DNA of 37,953 nt, taken from contig JAJDUG010000046.1 of the NCBI GenBank assembly GCA_022826755.1, positions 1 through 37,953 on the forward strand. Direction: 5' to 3'. The notes under the pieces were generated by a model that had not been told where the DNA came from, searched no databases, and saw only the letters and a program-made list of their open reading frames with translations. The stretch is from Acidobacteriota bacterium (lineage in GTDB: Bacteria > Acidobacteriota > Terriglobia > Versatilivoradales > Versatilivoraceae). Positions 24,434-33,510 of the stretch are shown here, piece by piece. How positions within the stretch are numbered: position 1 is the first letter of the stretch; the number at the start of each line of letters is the position of its first letter. A program made the position numbers and the translations under genes.

Positions 24434-25570
24434 ATGAAAATCGTCGTGCCGAGGGAACGCGAGCAGGGGGAGCGGCGGGTCGCCTTGATTCCCGACCACG
24501 TGGAGCAGTTGGTCCAAAAGGGAATGCAGGTTTCGGTGGAAGCTGCAGCGGGATCGGGCGCCGGCTGCCCGGACGAGGCTTATCGATCGGCCGGGGCCGA
24601 GGTCTCGTCCCAGCGAGAGGCAATGCTTGCGGCTGCCGACCTGGTTGTCGGCGTTCGCTGCCTTCCCGCGGAGGATGTGGCCCACCTCGCAGGGGGGTGC
24701 TTTTCCATCAGTTTCCTGGATCCCTTCCAGTCTTCCGACTTGATTGAACTTCTGAGGAGTCGAGGGATCAGCGCTGTCAGCATGGAGCTGATTCCAAGAT
24801 CCACCCGTGCCCAGAAAATGGATGCCTTGAGCTCCCAGGCCAGTCTGGCCGGGTATGTGGCGGTGATCCTGGCAGCCGAGGCCCTGGACAAGATTTTTCC
24901 CATGATGACAACCCCGGCCGGCACCATTTTTCCGGCGCGGGTTTTCGTGCTGGGCGCGGGAGTGGCCGGCCTACAGGCTATTGCCACGGCCAAGCGGCTG
25001 GGGGCGCGGGTCGAGGCTTACGACACCCGGCCCGTGGTGGAAGAGCAGGTCAAGTCGCTGGGAGCCCGCTTTGTGAAGATCGAACTGGGGGAGACGGGAG
25101 AGACCCGGCAAGGCTATGCGCGGGCTCTCTCCAAGGAGCAGTTGGACCGGCAGCAGGAGGCGCTGGCGGCTGTCTGCGCTCAAGCGGATGTCGTCATCAC
25201 CACCGCCCAGGTTTTTGGCCGCCAGGCCCCGCGGTTGATCACCGCGCAGACCCTGAGCCGCATGAGACCGGGCAGCGTGGTGGTGGACCTGGCCGTGGAA
25301 CGCGGGGGCAACGTGGAGGGTTCGGAGGTGGATCGATTCGTTGAGACGGGTGGAGTGAGGATTATCGGCCTGGCCAACCTGCCCGGTCGTGTCGCCGCCC
25401 ACGCCAGCCAGGTGTATTCCAGCAACGTGTTCCACCTCGTCGAGGAATGCCTGCAAGAAGGCGAGCCCGGCCTGAACCTGGATCTGAATCACGAGGTGCT
25501 TGGCGCCTGCCTGGTGACCCACCGAGGTCGCATTCTGTACGAGGGAATCAACCCGTCCGTCAATCGCTGA
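24434..25570 (+). CDS. pntAA: NAD(P) transhydrogenase alpha subunit, NAD-binding domain I
   Basis: A 378-residue soluble domain I of proton-translocating transhydrogenase, which binds NAD(H) and transfers hydride to NADP+ at the cost of proton motive force. MKIVVPREREQGERRVALIP is the typical start, VFVLGAGVAGLQAIATAKRLG is the NAD Rossmann motif, and AYDTRPVVEEQVKSLGARFV follows. An in-frame ATG at 24347 would add 29 unrelated residues; ATG 24434 with TGAGGA 9 nt upstream is chosen. Here the alpha subunit is split: the membrane part is a separate gene 9 bp downstream, the three-gene arrangement known from Rhodospirillum. It supplies NADPH. Confidence 0.94.
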   Translation: MKIVVPREREQGERRVALIPDHVEQLVQKGMQVSVEAAAGSGAGCPDEAYRSAGAEVSSQREAMLAAADLVVGVRCLPAEDVAHLAGGCFSISFLDPFQSSDLIELLRSRGISAVSMELIPRSTRAQKMDALSSQASLAGYVAVILAAEALDKIFPMMTTPAGTIFPARVFVLGAGVAGLQAIATAKRLGARVEAYDTRPVVEEQVKSLGARFVKIELGETGETRQGYARALSKEQLDRQQEALAAVCAQADVVITTAQVFGRQAPRLITAQTLSRMRPGSVVVDLAVERGGNVEGSEVDRFVETGGVRIIGLANLPGRVAAHASQVYSSNVFHLVEECLQEGEPGLNLDLNHEVLGACLVTHRGRILYEGINPSVNR

Positions 25571-25579
25571 GGAGAGTCC

Positions 25580-25879
25580 ATGTCCGGTGACCTGATCTTC
25601 TTGATGTTCATCCTGATGCTTACCGTCTTCCTGGGTCTCGAGTTGATTTCCAAGGTGCCGGCGACGCTGCACACCCCGCTGATGTCGGGGTCCAACGCCA
25701 TTTCCGGAATTACGCTGGTCGGGGCCCTGCTGGCCGCCGGGGCCGCCGACAGCACCCCCCTCAGCATCGGTCTGGGCACGGCCGCGGTCACGCTGGCCAC
25801 CATCAACGTGGTCGGGGGTTACCTGGTGACTCAGCGGATGCTGGCCATGTTCAAGAAGAAGCGCGGTGACCGGAAGTGA
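25580..25879 (+). CDS. pntAB: NAD(P) transhydrogenase alpha subunit, membrane part
   Basis: A 99-residue protein with three transmembrane helices (FLMFILMLTVFLGLELI, AISGITLVGALLAAG, GTAAVTLATINVVGGYLV) and the family block KVPATLHTPLMSGSNAISGI. It forms part of the proton channel domain II with PntB. GAGGAGAG lies 7 nt before the ATG. It overlaps pntB by 4 nt (GTGA), so the two are translationally coupled. Confidence 0.94.
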   Translation: MSGDLIFLMFILMLTVFLGLELISKVPATLHTPLMSGSNAISGITLVGALLAAGAADSTPLSIGLGTAAVTLATINVVGGYLVTQRMLAMFKKKRGDRK

Positions 25880-27261
25880 GCATTCAAATCCAATTGGCTT
25901 ACCTGCTGGCGGCCTTCCTGTTCGCCCTGGGCCTGAAGTTGATGAGTTCCCCCGAGACGGCCCGCTGGGGGAACCTGGCCTCTGCCTGCGCCATGCTTTT
26001 GACGGTGGTCGTCACCTTGCTGCATACGGAGGTGGTGGAATACTGGTGGATCCTGGTGGGAGTCCTCATCGGTTCAGCCATCGGATCCTTCGCGGCAACC
26101 CGCCTGCAGCTCACCGAGATGCCGGAACTGGTGGCGCTGTTCAACGGCTTTGGAGGAGGAGCCAGCCTGCTGGTGGGCTGGGAGGCCTACCATCGCCAGC
26201 CGCTGCAGGACCCATTGGGTGCCGTGACCATCCTGCTGGCGGTCGTGATCGGCGGGGTCACCTTGAGCGGCAGCCTGGTGGCTTGGGGCAAGCTGAGGGA
26301 GATCGGTTGGGGATCCGTTCGCCTCAGCAGGCCGCTGCTCTTTCCCGGTCAGCAGCCGATCAATTTCCTGTTGCTGGCGCTCCTCTGCCTGGGCAGCGTG
26401 CTCTATGCTCTCGATTCTCCGGAGAGCCAAACGCTGTTCCTGGTCCTGATGGCCCTGGCCTTTCTGCTTGGCATCATGGTGGTGGTCCCCATCGGCGGGG
26501 CCGACATGCCGGTGGTCATCTCGCTTCTCAACAGCTATTCCGGGCTGGCGGCCTGCGCGGCGGGCTTTGTGATCTTCAACAACATCCTGATCGTGGCCGG
26601 TGCGCTGGTGGGAGCCAGCGGTCTCATACTGACCAACATCATGTGCAAGGCCATGAACCGTTCTCTCACCAACGTGCTGTTCAGCGGGTTCGGAGCCGTT
26701 GCCGGGAAAGCCGGCAAGGACGTCGGCGGCGATCCCCGGCCCATTTCGGCCGAGGACGCCTACTTCGTCCTGGAAGCGGCCCGGTCGGTCATTTTCGTGC
26801 CGGGCTACGGCTTGGCGGTCGCCCAGGCCCAGCACGGGGTGATGGAACTGGGGGAGTACCTGGAGGACAATGGCTGCGAGGTCCGCTATGCCGTACATCC
26901 GGTCGCCGGCCGAATGCCGGGACACATGAACGTCCTGCTGGCCGAGGCCAACGTGTCTTACGATCTCCTGGTCGAGATGGAGGACGTCAATCCCACCATG
27001 GAGACGGTGGATGTGTGTGTGGTGATTGGAGCCAACGACGTGGTCAACCCCGCCGCCAGGGACGACCCTGATAGTCCCATTTACGGAATGCCGATCATCG
27101 AGGTGGATCGGGCCAGGGTGGTGATTGTATTGAAGCGATCAATGGCCACCGGGTTTGCGGGGATCGAAAACCCGCTGTTCTACAAGGACAACACCCGCAT
27201 GCTCTTCGGGGACGCCAAGAGCAGCCTGCACTCCGTGCTGGGAGAATTCAAGGGAAATTAA
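25876..27261 (+). CDS. pntB: NAD(P) transhydrogenase beta subunit
   Basis: A 461-residue protein: about eight or nine membrane helices (domain II) followed by the NADP(H)-binding domain III. Domain III shows VPGYGLAVAQAQHGVMEL, HPVAGRMPGHMNVLLAEA, CVVIGANDVVNPAA and GFAGIENPLFYKDNTRM, all diagnostic. Length matches E. coli PntB. The GTG start overlaps pntAB. It completes the pntAA-pntAB-pntB operon. Its stop overlaps that of the convergent apaH by 4 nt (TTAA at 27258-27261). Confidence 0.96.
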   Translation: MSIQIQLAYLLAAFLFALGLKLMSSPETARWGNLASACAMLLTVVVTLLHTEVVEYWWILVGVLIGSAIGSFAATRLQLTEMPELVALFNGFGGGASLLVGWEAYHRQPLQDPLGAVTILLAVVIGGVTLSGSLVAWGKLREIGWGSVRLSRPLLFPGQQPINFLLLALLCLGSVLYALDSPESQTLFLVLMALAFLLGIMVVVPIGGADMPVVISLLNSYSGLAACAAGFVIFNNILIVAGALVGASGLILTNIMCKAMNRSLTNVLFSGFGAVAGKAGKDVGGDPRPISAEDAYFVLEAARSVIFVPGYGLAVAQAQHGVMELGEYLEDNGCEVRYAVHPVAGRMPGHMNVLLAEANVSYDLLVEMEDVNPTMETVDVCVVIGANDVVNPAARDDPDSPIYGMPIIEVDRARVVIVLKRSMATGFAGIENPLFYKDNTRMLFGDAKSSLHSVLGEFKGN

Positions 27262-28061
27262 TCTGCAAACCCCTGTTGAAAAATCCGGCCGTCCTCCAAT
27301 CGCATGGCTGTCAACTTTCCTCCCCGGACACAGTTGGTGTCGAGGCCCGCGATCCCGGGCGCCTGGAACAGCCCCAGGGCGGCCCAATGCCCGAAGACAA
27401 TGGTGGCGGAGTTGTTGCGCCGGCGGGGAAATGAAAACCAGGGGATGAGGGTGTCCGGCATCTCCGCCAGGGGACCCACGAAGTCGAGGTCCATGGTCCC
27501 GTCCGGGTTGAGCGTCCTCAGTTGGGTCATGGCCCGGAGCGCCATCGCCAGTCGCAATGATCCGGGCTCCTTCTCCTCGCAGTCGGAGTGGTCTCTCGCC
27601 GACAGGCCCTGCAACAGCTCCACGGCTCCCGGGCCCGTCAGACACCCTCGAATTTCCTCTCCCAGTTGGATCGCCCGGTCCACCGTCCAACCCGGCAACA
27701 GCCCGGCGTGAACCAGGACATGCCCTCCTTCGCGGTGAACCAGGGGCCGGCCTCTGAGCCAGGCGAGCAAGTCCTCGCGGTCCCCGGCAGCCAGAATCGA
27801 GCTCAGTTGCGGGTTATTCAGGGACGATCGAATGCCGAGTCCGCGGGCCAGCAGCTTCAGGTCATGGTTTCCCAGCACGCAGACGGCTCGATCTCCAAGT
27901 CCTCTGACCCAGCGAAGGACCTCCAGGGACCCGGGTCCGCGGTTGACCAGGTCGCCTGTCAGCCAGAGTCGATCCCGGCCGGGATCGAACCGGATGGCTT
28001 TCATGAGGTGCTGCAGGGTCCGGAAGCATCCGTGAATGTCGCCGATCGCGAAAGTAGCCAT
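27258..28061 (-). CDS. apaH: Symmetrical bis(5'-nucleosyl)-tetraphosphatase
   Basis: A 267-residue PPP-superfamily phosphoesterase that hydrolyses Ap4A to two ADP, and can act on Np4-capped RNA. Motifs: AIGDIHGC (D8, H10), TGDLVNRGPGSLEVLRW (D37), VLGNHD (N65, H66), LVHAGLLPGW, VFGHWAALGL and GLDTNCVRGGKLTAMRLED; the last two are specific for ApaH. It is the distal gene of a minus-strand group after msrB and the membrane protein, with a 63-bp gap. It converges on pntB. Confidence 0.95.
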   Translation of the reverse strand: MATFAIGDIHGCFRTLQHLMKAIRFDPGRDRLWLTGDLVNRGPGSLEVLRWVRGLGDRAVCVLGNHDLKLLARGLGIRSSLNNPQLSSILAAGDREDLLAWLRGRPLVHREGGHVLVHAGLLPGWTVDRAIQLGEEIRGCLTGPGAVELLQGLSARDHSDCEEKEPGSLRLAMALRAMTQLRTLNPDGTMDLDFVGPLAEMPDTLIPWFSFPRRRNNSATIVFGHWAALGLFQAPGIAGLDTNCVRGGKLTAMRLEDGRIFQQGFAD

Positions 28062-28124
28062 GGAATGGAATCAGTGTCGTCGATCCGGCAGGGCGGTCAG
28101 CCTCCCGGTTGCCGGCCGCTGAGC

Positions 28125-28655
28125 TCAGGCCCGCTTCAGCCCGGTTCGCAGCAGCCAGTAAAGGCCGACCCCGAACTTGACCAGATCGGTCACGGTGTAG
28201 GCAAGGTGGTAACGCCAGAAAGTACCCATCTGCGGCGGTGGCGGAGACCGGGGAATGAAGTCGACCTGGCGGCCGATTTCGATGAGGGACGGCGTCACCC
28301 AGAGTGCCAGGATGACCGGCAGCACCCACATGGCGCCCAGCAGCCCCAGGTCGACACGGTCCGCCGCCAAGCACCAGCTCAAGACCAGGATCGCCCCTCC
28401 CAGGAGCAACTGGGACCAGCCCCAGGTGGTGAAATAGAAACGATTGAGCTCGGAGGCCAGGAACCGCAGGACGACGCGCGCCTCGCCCGCCGGCAGAGGC
28501 TCCAGCCGTTGGTGAAATTCCAGATGGGGACTGCTCAGAACCGCATCCACGCGACGGAAGTTTTCGGTGGCGACCAACCAAAGGATTGCCGTGCCCATCA
28601 GCCAGGCGCCCATCAGGGACAATCGCAGGGAATTGGCGAAATGGGGGCGGAGCAT
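28125..28655 (-). CDS. Four-helix integral membrane protein of unknown function
   Basis: A 176-residue protein that I cannot place in a named family. Hydrophobic segments are visible at about residues 12-30 (LMGAWLMGTAILWLVAT), 80-98 (WGWSQLLLGGAILVLSWCL), 104-122 (LGLLGAMWVLPVILALWV) and near the C-terminus (DLVKFGVGLYWLL). Between the first two helices is a charged stretch with EFHQRLEPLPAGEARVVLRF. The pattern loosely recalls DUF4149/TMEM205-like proteins, but this is a weak resemblance. It lies between msrB and apaH on the same strand, with a 58-bp gap upstream, so it is probably cotranscribed with msrB. Confidence 0.7.
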   Translation of the reverse strand: MLRPHFANSLRLSLMGAWLMGTAILWLVATENFRRVDAVLSSPHLEFHQRLEPLPAGEARVVLRFLASELNRFYFTTWGWSQLLLGGAILVLSWCLAADRVDLGLLGAMWVLPVILALWVTPSLIEIGRQVDFIPRSPPPPQMGTFWRYHLAYTVTDLVKFGVGLYWLLRTGLKRA

Positions 28656-28713
28656 GGATTGGAATGGCTTCGAGCGGGAAGGATGCTTCCAGCGGGGCTC
28701 TGAAAACCTCTCC

Positions 28714-29289
28714 CTACTTCGTCTTGAGGCTGAGTGCAGCCGAATTCATGCAGTAGCGCAGGCCGGTCGGTTGGGGTCCGTCGTTGAAAACGTGCCCCAG
28801 GTGGGCGTCACAGCGACTGCACAGGACCTCTGTTCTGACCATGCCGTAGGCTCTGTCGGTTTCGGTGCGAATGTTCTCGGGAGCGATGGGCTCCCAGAAG
28901 CTCGGCCAACCGGACCCCGAGTCATACTTGGTGTCGGAGGTGAACAGATCGGTTCCGCAGCACACGCACTGGTAGATGCCCGGCTCCTTGGAAAAATTGT
29001 GCTTCCCGCTGAAGGCCAGCTCGGTCCCTTTTCTGCGGGTCACGTTGTATTGCAGGGGCGTGAGTCGATCACGCCATTCCTTCTCGGTCTTGACTACCTT
29101 GTTCACCATGACCAACTCTCCCTTCTCTACCGAAAAAATGCTGATGGTTTCGGGGAGACCGCCGCTGTCCGGCAAAGTGGCCTGCGACAGGGGTGCGGCC
29201 TTTTTCGCACCGGCCTCGCCCCTGCAGCCGACCAGTCCGGCCCCAAGGGACAACGCCATCATGAAGACGAAGATGTTGAAGCCTCGCAT
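28714..29289 (-). CDS. msrB: Peptide-methionine (R)-S-oxide reductase MsrB, lipoprotein form
   Basis: A 191-residue MsrB with an N-terminal lipoprotein signal: hydrophobic segment IFVFMMALSLGAG and lipobox LVGC (Cys22). The mature enzyme has the zinc pairs C108/C111 (CVCCGTDLF) and C157/C160 (CSRCDAHLGHVF), SGSGWPSFW, and the catalytic Cys180 in LRYCMNSAAL. It reduces methionine-R-sulfoxide in proteins. The lipobox indicates action outside the cytoplasm, anchored to a membrane, in repair of oxidised envelope proteins. It is divergent from the exported M2 peptidase gene, with a 181-bp gap for both promoters. Confidence 0.95.
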   Translation of the reverse strand: MRGFNIFVFMMALSLGAGLVGCRGEAGAKKAAPLSQATLPDSGGLPETISIFSVEKGELVMVNKVVKTEKEWRDRLTPLQYNVTRRKGTELAFSGKHNFSKEPGIYQCVCCGTDLFTSDTKYDSGSGWPSFWEPIAPENIRTETDRAYGMVRTEVLCSRCDAHLGHVFNDGPQPTGLRYCMNSAALSLKTK

Positions 29290-29398
29290 GCTTGCCTTCC
29301 GGCCGGGCCTGGTGGCGCCGCCGTGGCCCTTTCAGCCCACGTTTACCAGTGTATTTAGCTTGCTACGGAAGCACAAGGGGCAATCAGGTGCAAAAACA

Positions 29399-29425
29399 TT
29401 GAGGGAGGCACCGCCAGAATATAAA
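29399..29425 (+). promoter_or_regulatory. Possible promoter of the M2 peptidase gene
   Basis: TATAAA (29420-29425) lies 45 bp before the TTG start, with TTGAGG (29399-29404) upstream at a short 15-bp spacing. The -10 match is fair, the -35 spacing poor, so this is tentative. Confidence 0.3.
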
Positions 29426-29470
29426 CTGAGTGGTCCGGCCGGCCGGAATGGCCGGAGAAGGAGTTCTCCC

Positions 29471-31288
29471 TTGAAGAGATGGATGGTTCTCATCGGGGTC
29501 GTCACGGCCCTTGGGTCCGGTTCATTTCCGGGGCTGGCCGGATCGCCGCAGGTGGCCGAGTCCACCGCGTCCGAGGCCGAAGAGTTCATGCGCCAGGCGG
29601 AGGAACACCTGCTGGCGCTGTGGACCGAGGCCGCCCGCGCCAGTTGGGTCCGCTCGACCTACATCACCGGCGACACCCAGGCTCTGGCCGCAATGGCCAG
29701 CAAGCGGGCCATCGAGGCCACCGCCAGGCTGGCCAAGGAATCGGCGGGTTTCGAAACGGCCGGTTTGCCGGCGGAACTGGCGAGGAAACTGGATCTGCTT
29801 CGACTGTCGCTGACCCTGGCCGCCCCTCCCGATCCCAAGGCCAGCGAGGAGCTCACCCGGCTGGTGACGTCAATGGAGTCCACCTATGGAAAAGGGAAGG
29901 TCTGCGGCGAGGCCGGCGACGAATGTCACAGCCTGCAGGACCTCTCCCGCATCATGGCCACCAGCCGGGACCCGGAAGCCCTGAAAGCGGCCTGGATTGG
30001 CTGGAGAGGCATTGCTCCTCCCATGCGGGGGGACTTCAGCCGATACGTGGAACTGGCCAATCAGGGAGCCCGCAGCCTGGGATTTTCGGATACGGGCGCC
30101 ATGTGGCGCTCCAAGTACGACATGCCTCCGGAGGCCTTCCTTGAAGAGCTGGACCGCCTGTGGGAGCAGGTGCGACCCTTTTATCTCTCGCTGCATGCCT
30201 ACGTGAGACAGCGGCTGCGAGCCCATTACGGGCCGGAGGTGGTTCCCGCCGACGGTCCCATACCGGCTCACCTGTTGGGGAACATGTGGGCGCAAACCTG
30301 GTCCAACGTCTTCCCCCTGGTGGCGCCGCGGGAAACCGATCCGGGCTTCGATCTCACCGAGATTCTACAGTCTCGAAAGACGACCCCGAGGCAGATGGTC
30401 TCCTACGGGGAGGGGTTCTTCAGTTCGCTCGGTTTCGCCCCCCTGCCGCAGAGCTTCTGGGATCGGTCCCTGTTCGAGAAGCCCCGCGACCGGGAGGTCG
30501 TCTGCCACGCCAGCGCCTGGAACGTCGATGGGCGCGAGGACTTGCGCATCAAGATGTGCATCGACATCACCGCCGAGGACTTCAACGTGATCCACCACGA
30601 GCTGGGTCACAACTATTATCAGAGAGCCTACAGCCAGCAGCCGGTCCTCTTCAGGGAGAGCGCCAACGACGGGTTCCACGAGGCGGTGGGCGACACCATT
30701 GCTCTCTCGATCACGCCGGCCTACCTGGTAAGGCTCGGGATGTTGGACCAGGCGCCCCCGCCTTCCAAGGACCTGGGGTTGCTGTTGCGCCAGGCGCTGG
30801 ACAAGATCGCTTTCCTTCCTTTCGGCCTGCTGGTGGATGAGTGGCGCTGGAAGGTGTTCTCAGGTGAAATCTCTCCCGATCGCTACAATCAGGCCTGGTG
30901 GGAGCTGAGAGGCAAGTACCAGGGCATCGCGCCTCCCGTGGCCCGCGGCGAAGAGGATTTCGATCCGGGCGCCAAGTACCACGTGCCGGCCAACGTGCCT
31001 TATACCCGTTACTTCCTGGCCCAAATTCTGCAGTTTCAATTCCATCGGGCCCTGGCCCGGGAAGCCGCCTGCGAGGACTTGCTCCATCGCTGCTCCATCT
31101 ACGGGAGCGAGCCTGCCGGAAAGCGCCTGCGTGCCATGCTCGCCATGGGGATCAGCCGGCCCTGGCCGGAGGCGCTGGAGGTGTTGACCGGAGAACGGGA
31201 GATGGATGCCACCGCGATTCTGGATTACTTTGCTCCGCTCCGGGAGTGGCTGGATGAACAGAACAGGGGCCAGCCCGTGGGCTGGTGA
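29471..31288 (+). CDS. Exported M2-family (angiotensin-converting enzyme-like) metallopeptidase
   Basis: A 605-residue zinc dipeptidyl carboxypeptidase. HHELGH (H376, E377, H380) with the third ligand E404 in GFHEAVGD matches the ACE gluzincin site; FRESANDGFHEA, the central YGEGFFSSLG and AKYHVPANVPYTRYFLA are further ACE-type blocks. The start is taken as TTG 29471 since GGAGAAGGAG sits 7 nt upstream and gives MKRWMVLIGVVTALG, a signal peptide with a positive n-region and a probable cleavage after LAG near residue 24. ATG 29483 is the alternative but removes the positive residues. Probably periplasmic, in peptide nutrition. Confidence 0.92.
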   Translation: MKRWMVLIGVVTALGSGSFPGLAGSPQVAESTASEAEEFMRQAEEHLLALWTEAARASWVRSTYITGDTQALAAMASKRAIEATARLAKESAGFETAGLPAELARKLDLLRLSLTLAAPPDPKASEELTRLVTSMESTYGKGKVCGEAGDECHSLQDLSRIMATSRDPEALKAAWIGWRGIAPPMRGDFSRYVELANQGARSLGFSDTGAMWRSKYDMPPEAFLEELDRLWEQVRPFYLSLHAYVRQRLRAHYGPEVVPADGPIPAHLLGNMWAQTWSNVFPLVAPRETDPGFDLTEILQSRKTTPRQMVSYGEGFFSSLGFAPLPQSFWDRSLFEKPRDREVVCHASAWNVDGREDLRIKMCIDITAEDFNVIHHELGHNYYQRAYSQQPVLFRESANDGFHEAVGDTIALSITPAYLVRLGMLDQAPPPSKDLGLLLRQALDKIAFLPFGLLVDEWRWKVFSGEISPDRYNQAWWELRGKYQGIAPPVARGEEDFDPGAKYHVPANVPYTRYFLAQILQFQFHRALAREAACEDLLHRCSIYGSEPAGKRLRAMLAMGISRPWPEALEVLTGEREMDATAILDYFAPLREWLDEQNRGQPVGW

Positions 31289-31351
31289 GGCCCGTTCGAG
31301 CGCAATTCGGTCCCGGTCAGGGGCGGATCGAAGGACGACCGACAACGTCTA

Positions 31352-31360
31352 TGGTATAAC
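31352..31360 (+). promoter_or_regulatory. Extended -10 promoter ahead of the rhodanese gene
   Basis: TGGTATAAC is an extended -10 (TGn plus TATAAC) about 30 bp ahead of the rhodanese start. No good -35 is present, as is acceptable for extended -10 promoters. The ribosome site AAGGAGGGA follows at 31375-31383. Confidence 0.4.
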
Positions 31361-31390
31361 TCTGAAAAACCTTACAAGGAGGGACGCGTT

Positions 31391-32254
31391 ATGTCTGCCA
31401 TTGAAGAACGAGGATACGCCAGCACGGACGCCCTGGTGTCGACCGAGTGGGTGTCACAGCATCTGAACGATCCCAATCTCAGGTTTGCCGAGTCCAACGA
31501 GGACCCGCTGCTGTATGCCTCCGGCCACATCCCGGGAGCCGTGGAAGTCGATTGGACCCGCGACCTGAACCACCCGCTGCGACGGGACTATCTCGACAGA
31601 TCGGGATTTGAAGCCCTGATGCGTCGGATCGGCGCCACCCGGGAGACGACGGTGGTGCTGTATGGCGACAAGAGCAACTGGTGGGCCTGCTACGCCTTCT
31701 GGGTGTTTCAGTTGTTCGGGCATACCAATGCCAAGATCATGGATGGGGGGCGCCTGAAGTGGCAAAGCGAGGGGCGAGCGCTGGTGACCGAGGCTGCCAA
31801 CTATCCCTCCTCGGATTACAGCGCCCCGGAAAGGGACGACAGCGGGGTTCGCGTCTTTCGGGACCAGGTGCTGGAGCACGTCCAGGCCGGAAGGCCCCTG
31901 GTGGATGTGAGAAGCCCGGCGGAATATACCGGTGAGCGTCTGCATATGGAGGCCTACCCCAACGAGGGCGCCCTGCGCGGCGGCCACATTCCGGGAGCCG
32001 CCAACATTCCCTGGGCGCGGGCGGCCAACGAGGACGGGACCTTCAAGTCCGCCGACGAGCTGCGCGCCATCTACACCGGGGAAAACAATCTGCAGTCCGG
32101 GGACGATATCGTGGCCTACTGCCGGATCGGTGAGCGCAGCAGCCACACCTGGTTCGTGCTGACCTATCTGCTCGGCTTCGAGCAGGTCAGAAACTATGAC
32201 GGGAGCTGGACGGAATGGGGCAACCTGGTCAACGTTCCCATTGAAAGGCCATAG
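31391..32254 (+). CDS. Two-domain sulfurtransferase (thiosulfate sulfurtransferase/rhodanese)
   Basis: A 287-residue protein with tandem rhodanese domains. The N-terminal domain has [13 protein letters not shown] and an inactive loop ([11 protein letters not shown]); the C-terminal domain has [12 protein letters not shown] and the active loop CRIGERS with Cys244, which carries the persulfide. The CRxGExS form is that of thiosulfate sulfurtransferase-like enzymes. AAGGAGGGA stands 7 nt before the ATG. It is followed at 53 bp by a SufE-like gene, so the pair may pass persulfide sulfur toward Fe-S or cofactor assembly. Cytoplasmic. Confidence 0.94.
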   Translation: MSAIEERGYASTDALVSTEWVSQHLNDPNLRFAESNEDPLLYASGHIPGAVEVDWTRDLNHPLRRDYLDRSGFEALMRRIGATRETTVVLYGDKSNWWACYAFWVFQLFGHTNAKIMDGGRLKWQSEGRALVTEAANYPSSDYSAPERDDSGVRVFRDQVLEHVQAGRPLVDVRSPAEYTGERLHMEAYPNEGALRGGHIPGAANIPWARAANEDGTFKSADELRAIYTGENNLQSGDDIVAYCRIGERSSHTWFVLTYLLGFEQVRNYDGSWTEWGNLVNVPIERP

Positions 32255-32307
32255 GACGCGATTCCCGGCAGGGCAGGCGCCGTCGAGGAAGGCACGGTTG
32301 CGCTTCG

Positions 32308-32814
32308 GTGATCATGGACCCCTATCCTGAAAGACTGGCGATGTTGCTGGAATACCTGGACCTGGCGGGCGACCGCGACGAGCGCATCCAGATGCTCATC
32401 GACGTCGCCTCCCGGTTCAAGGCAGTTCCGGATTTCATTGCCACCCGGCCCTTTCCCGAAACGCACCTGACGCCGGCCTGCGAGTCCGAGGCCTACGTCT
32501 GGTGCGAAGAGCTCCCCAGCCAGGCGCTGAAGTTCCATTTCGCCGTCGAGAACCCTCAGGGGATCTCGGCCAAGTGCCTGGCCGTCATCCTGGACGAGAC
32601 CTTGTCCGGGGAGCCGGCCTCCAGCCTGGCCCAGGTGCCCGGCGAACTGGTCTACCGGATCTTCGGCAAGGACCTTTCCATGGGGAAGAGCATGGGGCTG
32701 ATGGGCATGGTCTCCATGGTGCAGGCCTGCGCCAGGCGCTACCTGGCGTCCGGGCAGGCCGACCGGCTTCTCGGAGAGGGCAGGGCAGCCGGTTCCACGT
32801 CGCGGGAGCCCTGA
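32308..32814 (+). CDS. sufE: SufE-family sulfur-acceptor protein
   Basis: A 168-residue SufE/CsdE-like protein that accepts persulfide from a cysteine desulfurase and passes it on. The catalytic Cys58 sits in TPACESEAYVWCEE (usual V-x-G-C-x-S-x-V-W), and the C-terminal RIFGKDLSMGKSMGLMGMV block is typical. The start is GTG 32308 or ATG 32314, two codons apart; AGGAAGG is upstream. No SufS is nearby. Its place after a rhodanese suggests that persulfide may come from that enzyme, which is inference. The stop is 9 bp from the convergent surE stop. Confidence 0.9.
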   Translation: MIMDPYPERLAMLLEYLDLAGDRDERIQMLIDVASRFKAVPDFIATRPFPETHLTPACESEAYVWCEELPSQALKFHFAVENPQGISAKCLAVILDETLSGEPASSLAQVPGELVYRIFGKDLSMGKSMGLMGMVSMVQACARRYLASGQADRLLGEGRAAGSTSREP

Positions 32815-32823
32815 GGCAACGGC

Positions 32824-33510
32824 TCACGCCAGCCGAACCTGGGTCACGGCGATATCCCCCCGAAAACAGGCTTCGACGTCCGTTCCCGGGTCATACCGCC
32901 TCTGGTGGTAGTTTCCGTCGTACAAGAAACCGTTGCCTTCCATTCGAAACGCGACCGGAAGGGGGGACAGATCCAAGGGACAGTAGACGGTCTGTGGGTC
33001 GGGGCGGCCGGGTTCCAGGTGAGGCAGATTGATATTCCAGAAGGTCCCGGCGGACCAGGGGGCCTGCAACAGCTTTCTTAGAAGGGGCCGCACCCATCGG
33101 GCCGAACGGGTCCAGTCGATGGGAACGTCATTCTTGCAGTACTGGGAAACGGCAATGCCCGGCACACCCTCCAGCACGCCTTCCCGAACGGCCGCCACCG
33201 TGCCGGAATAGTAGACATCCGCCCCCAGATTCCCTCCCTGGTTGATCCCCGCCAGCACGCAGTCGGCGTCGGGCGCCAGTTGGCGCAGGCCGATGCGCAC
33301 ACAGTCGGCGGGCGTTCCCGAGAGGCTGTAGCGCGAGAGTCCGCGAGCCTCCACCCGGATGGGCTCATGGGTGGTCACTTGATGGCTGCAGCCCGACAGG
33401 CGGTCGCGGGGCGCCCCCACCACGCATTTCCCCAGACCCTCAACCGCCTTCTGCAGCGCCTGGAGTCCAGGGGCATCGAACCCGTCATCGTTGGTGAGTA
33501 GCAATTTCAT
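32824..33510 (-). CDS. surE: 5'/3'-nucleotidase SurE
   Basis: A 228-residue stationary-phase survival protein SurE, a metal-dependent nucleoside monophosphatase. LLLTNDDGFDAPGL (D8, D9), APRDRLSGCSHQVT (S39), AGINQGGNLGADVYYSGTVAA (N90) are the metal site and the conserved loops. Length is a little short (E. coli 253), with the usual variable C-terminus. It is single on the minus strand, convergent with sufE, upstream of the tRNA. Confidence 0.95.
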   Translation of the reverse strand: MKLLLTNDDGFDAPGLQALQKAVEGLGKCVVGAPRDRLSGCSHQVTTHEPIRVEARGLSRYSLSGTPADCVRIGLRQLAPDADCVLAGINQGGNLGADVYYSGTVAAVREGVLEGVPGIAVSQYCKNDVPIDWTRSARWVRPLLRKLLQAPWSAGTFWNINLPHLEPGRPDPQTVYCPLDLSPLPVAFRMEGNGFLYDGNYHQRRYDPGTDVEACFRGDIAVTQVRLA

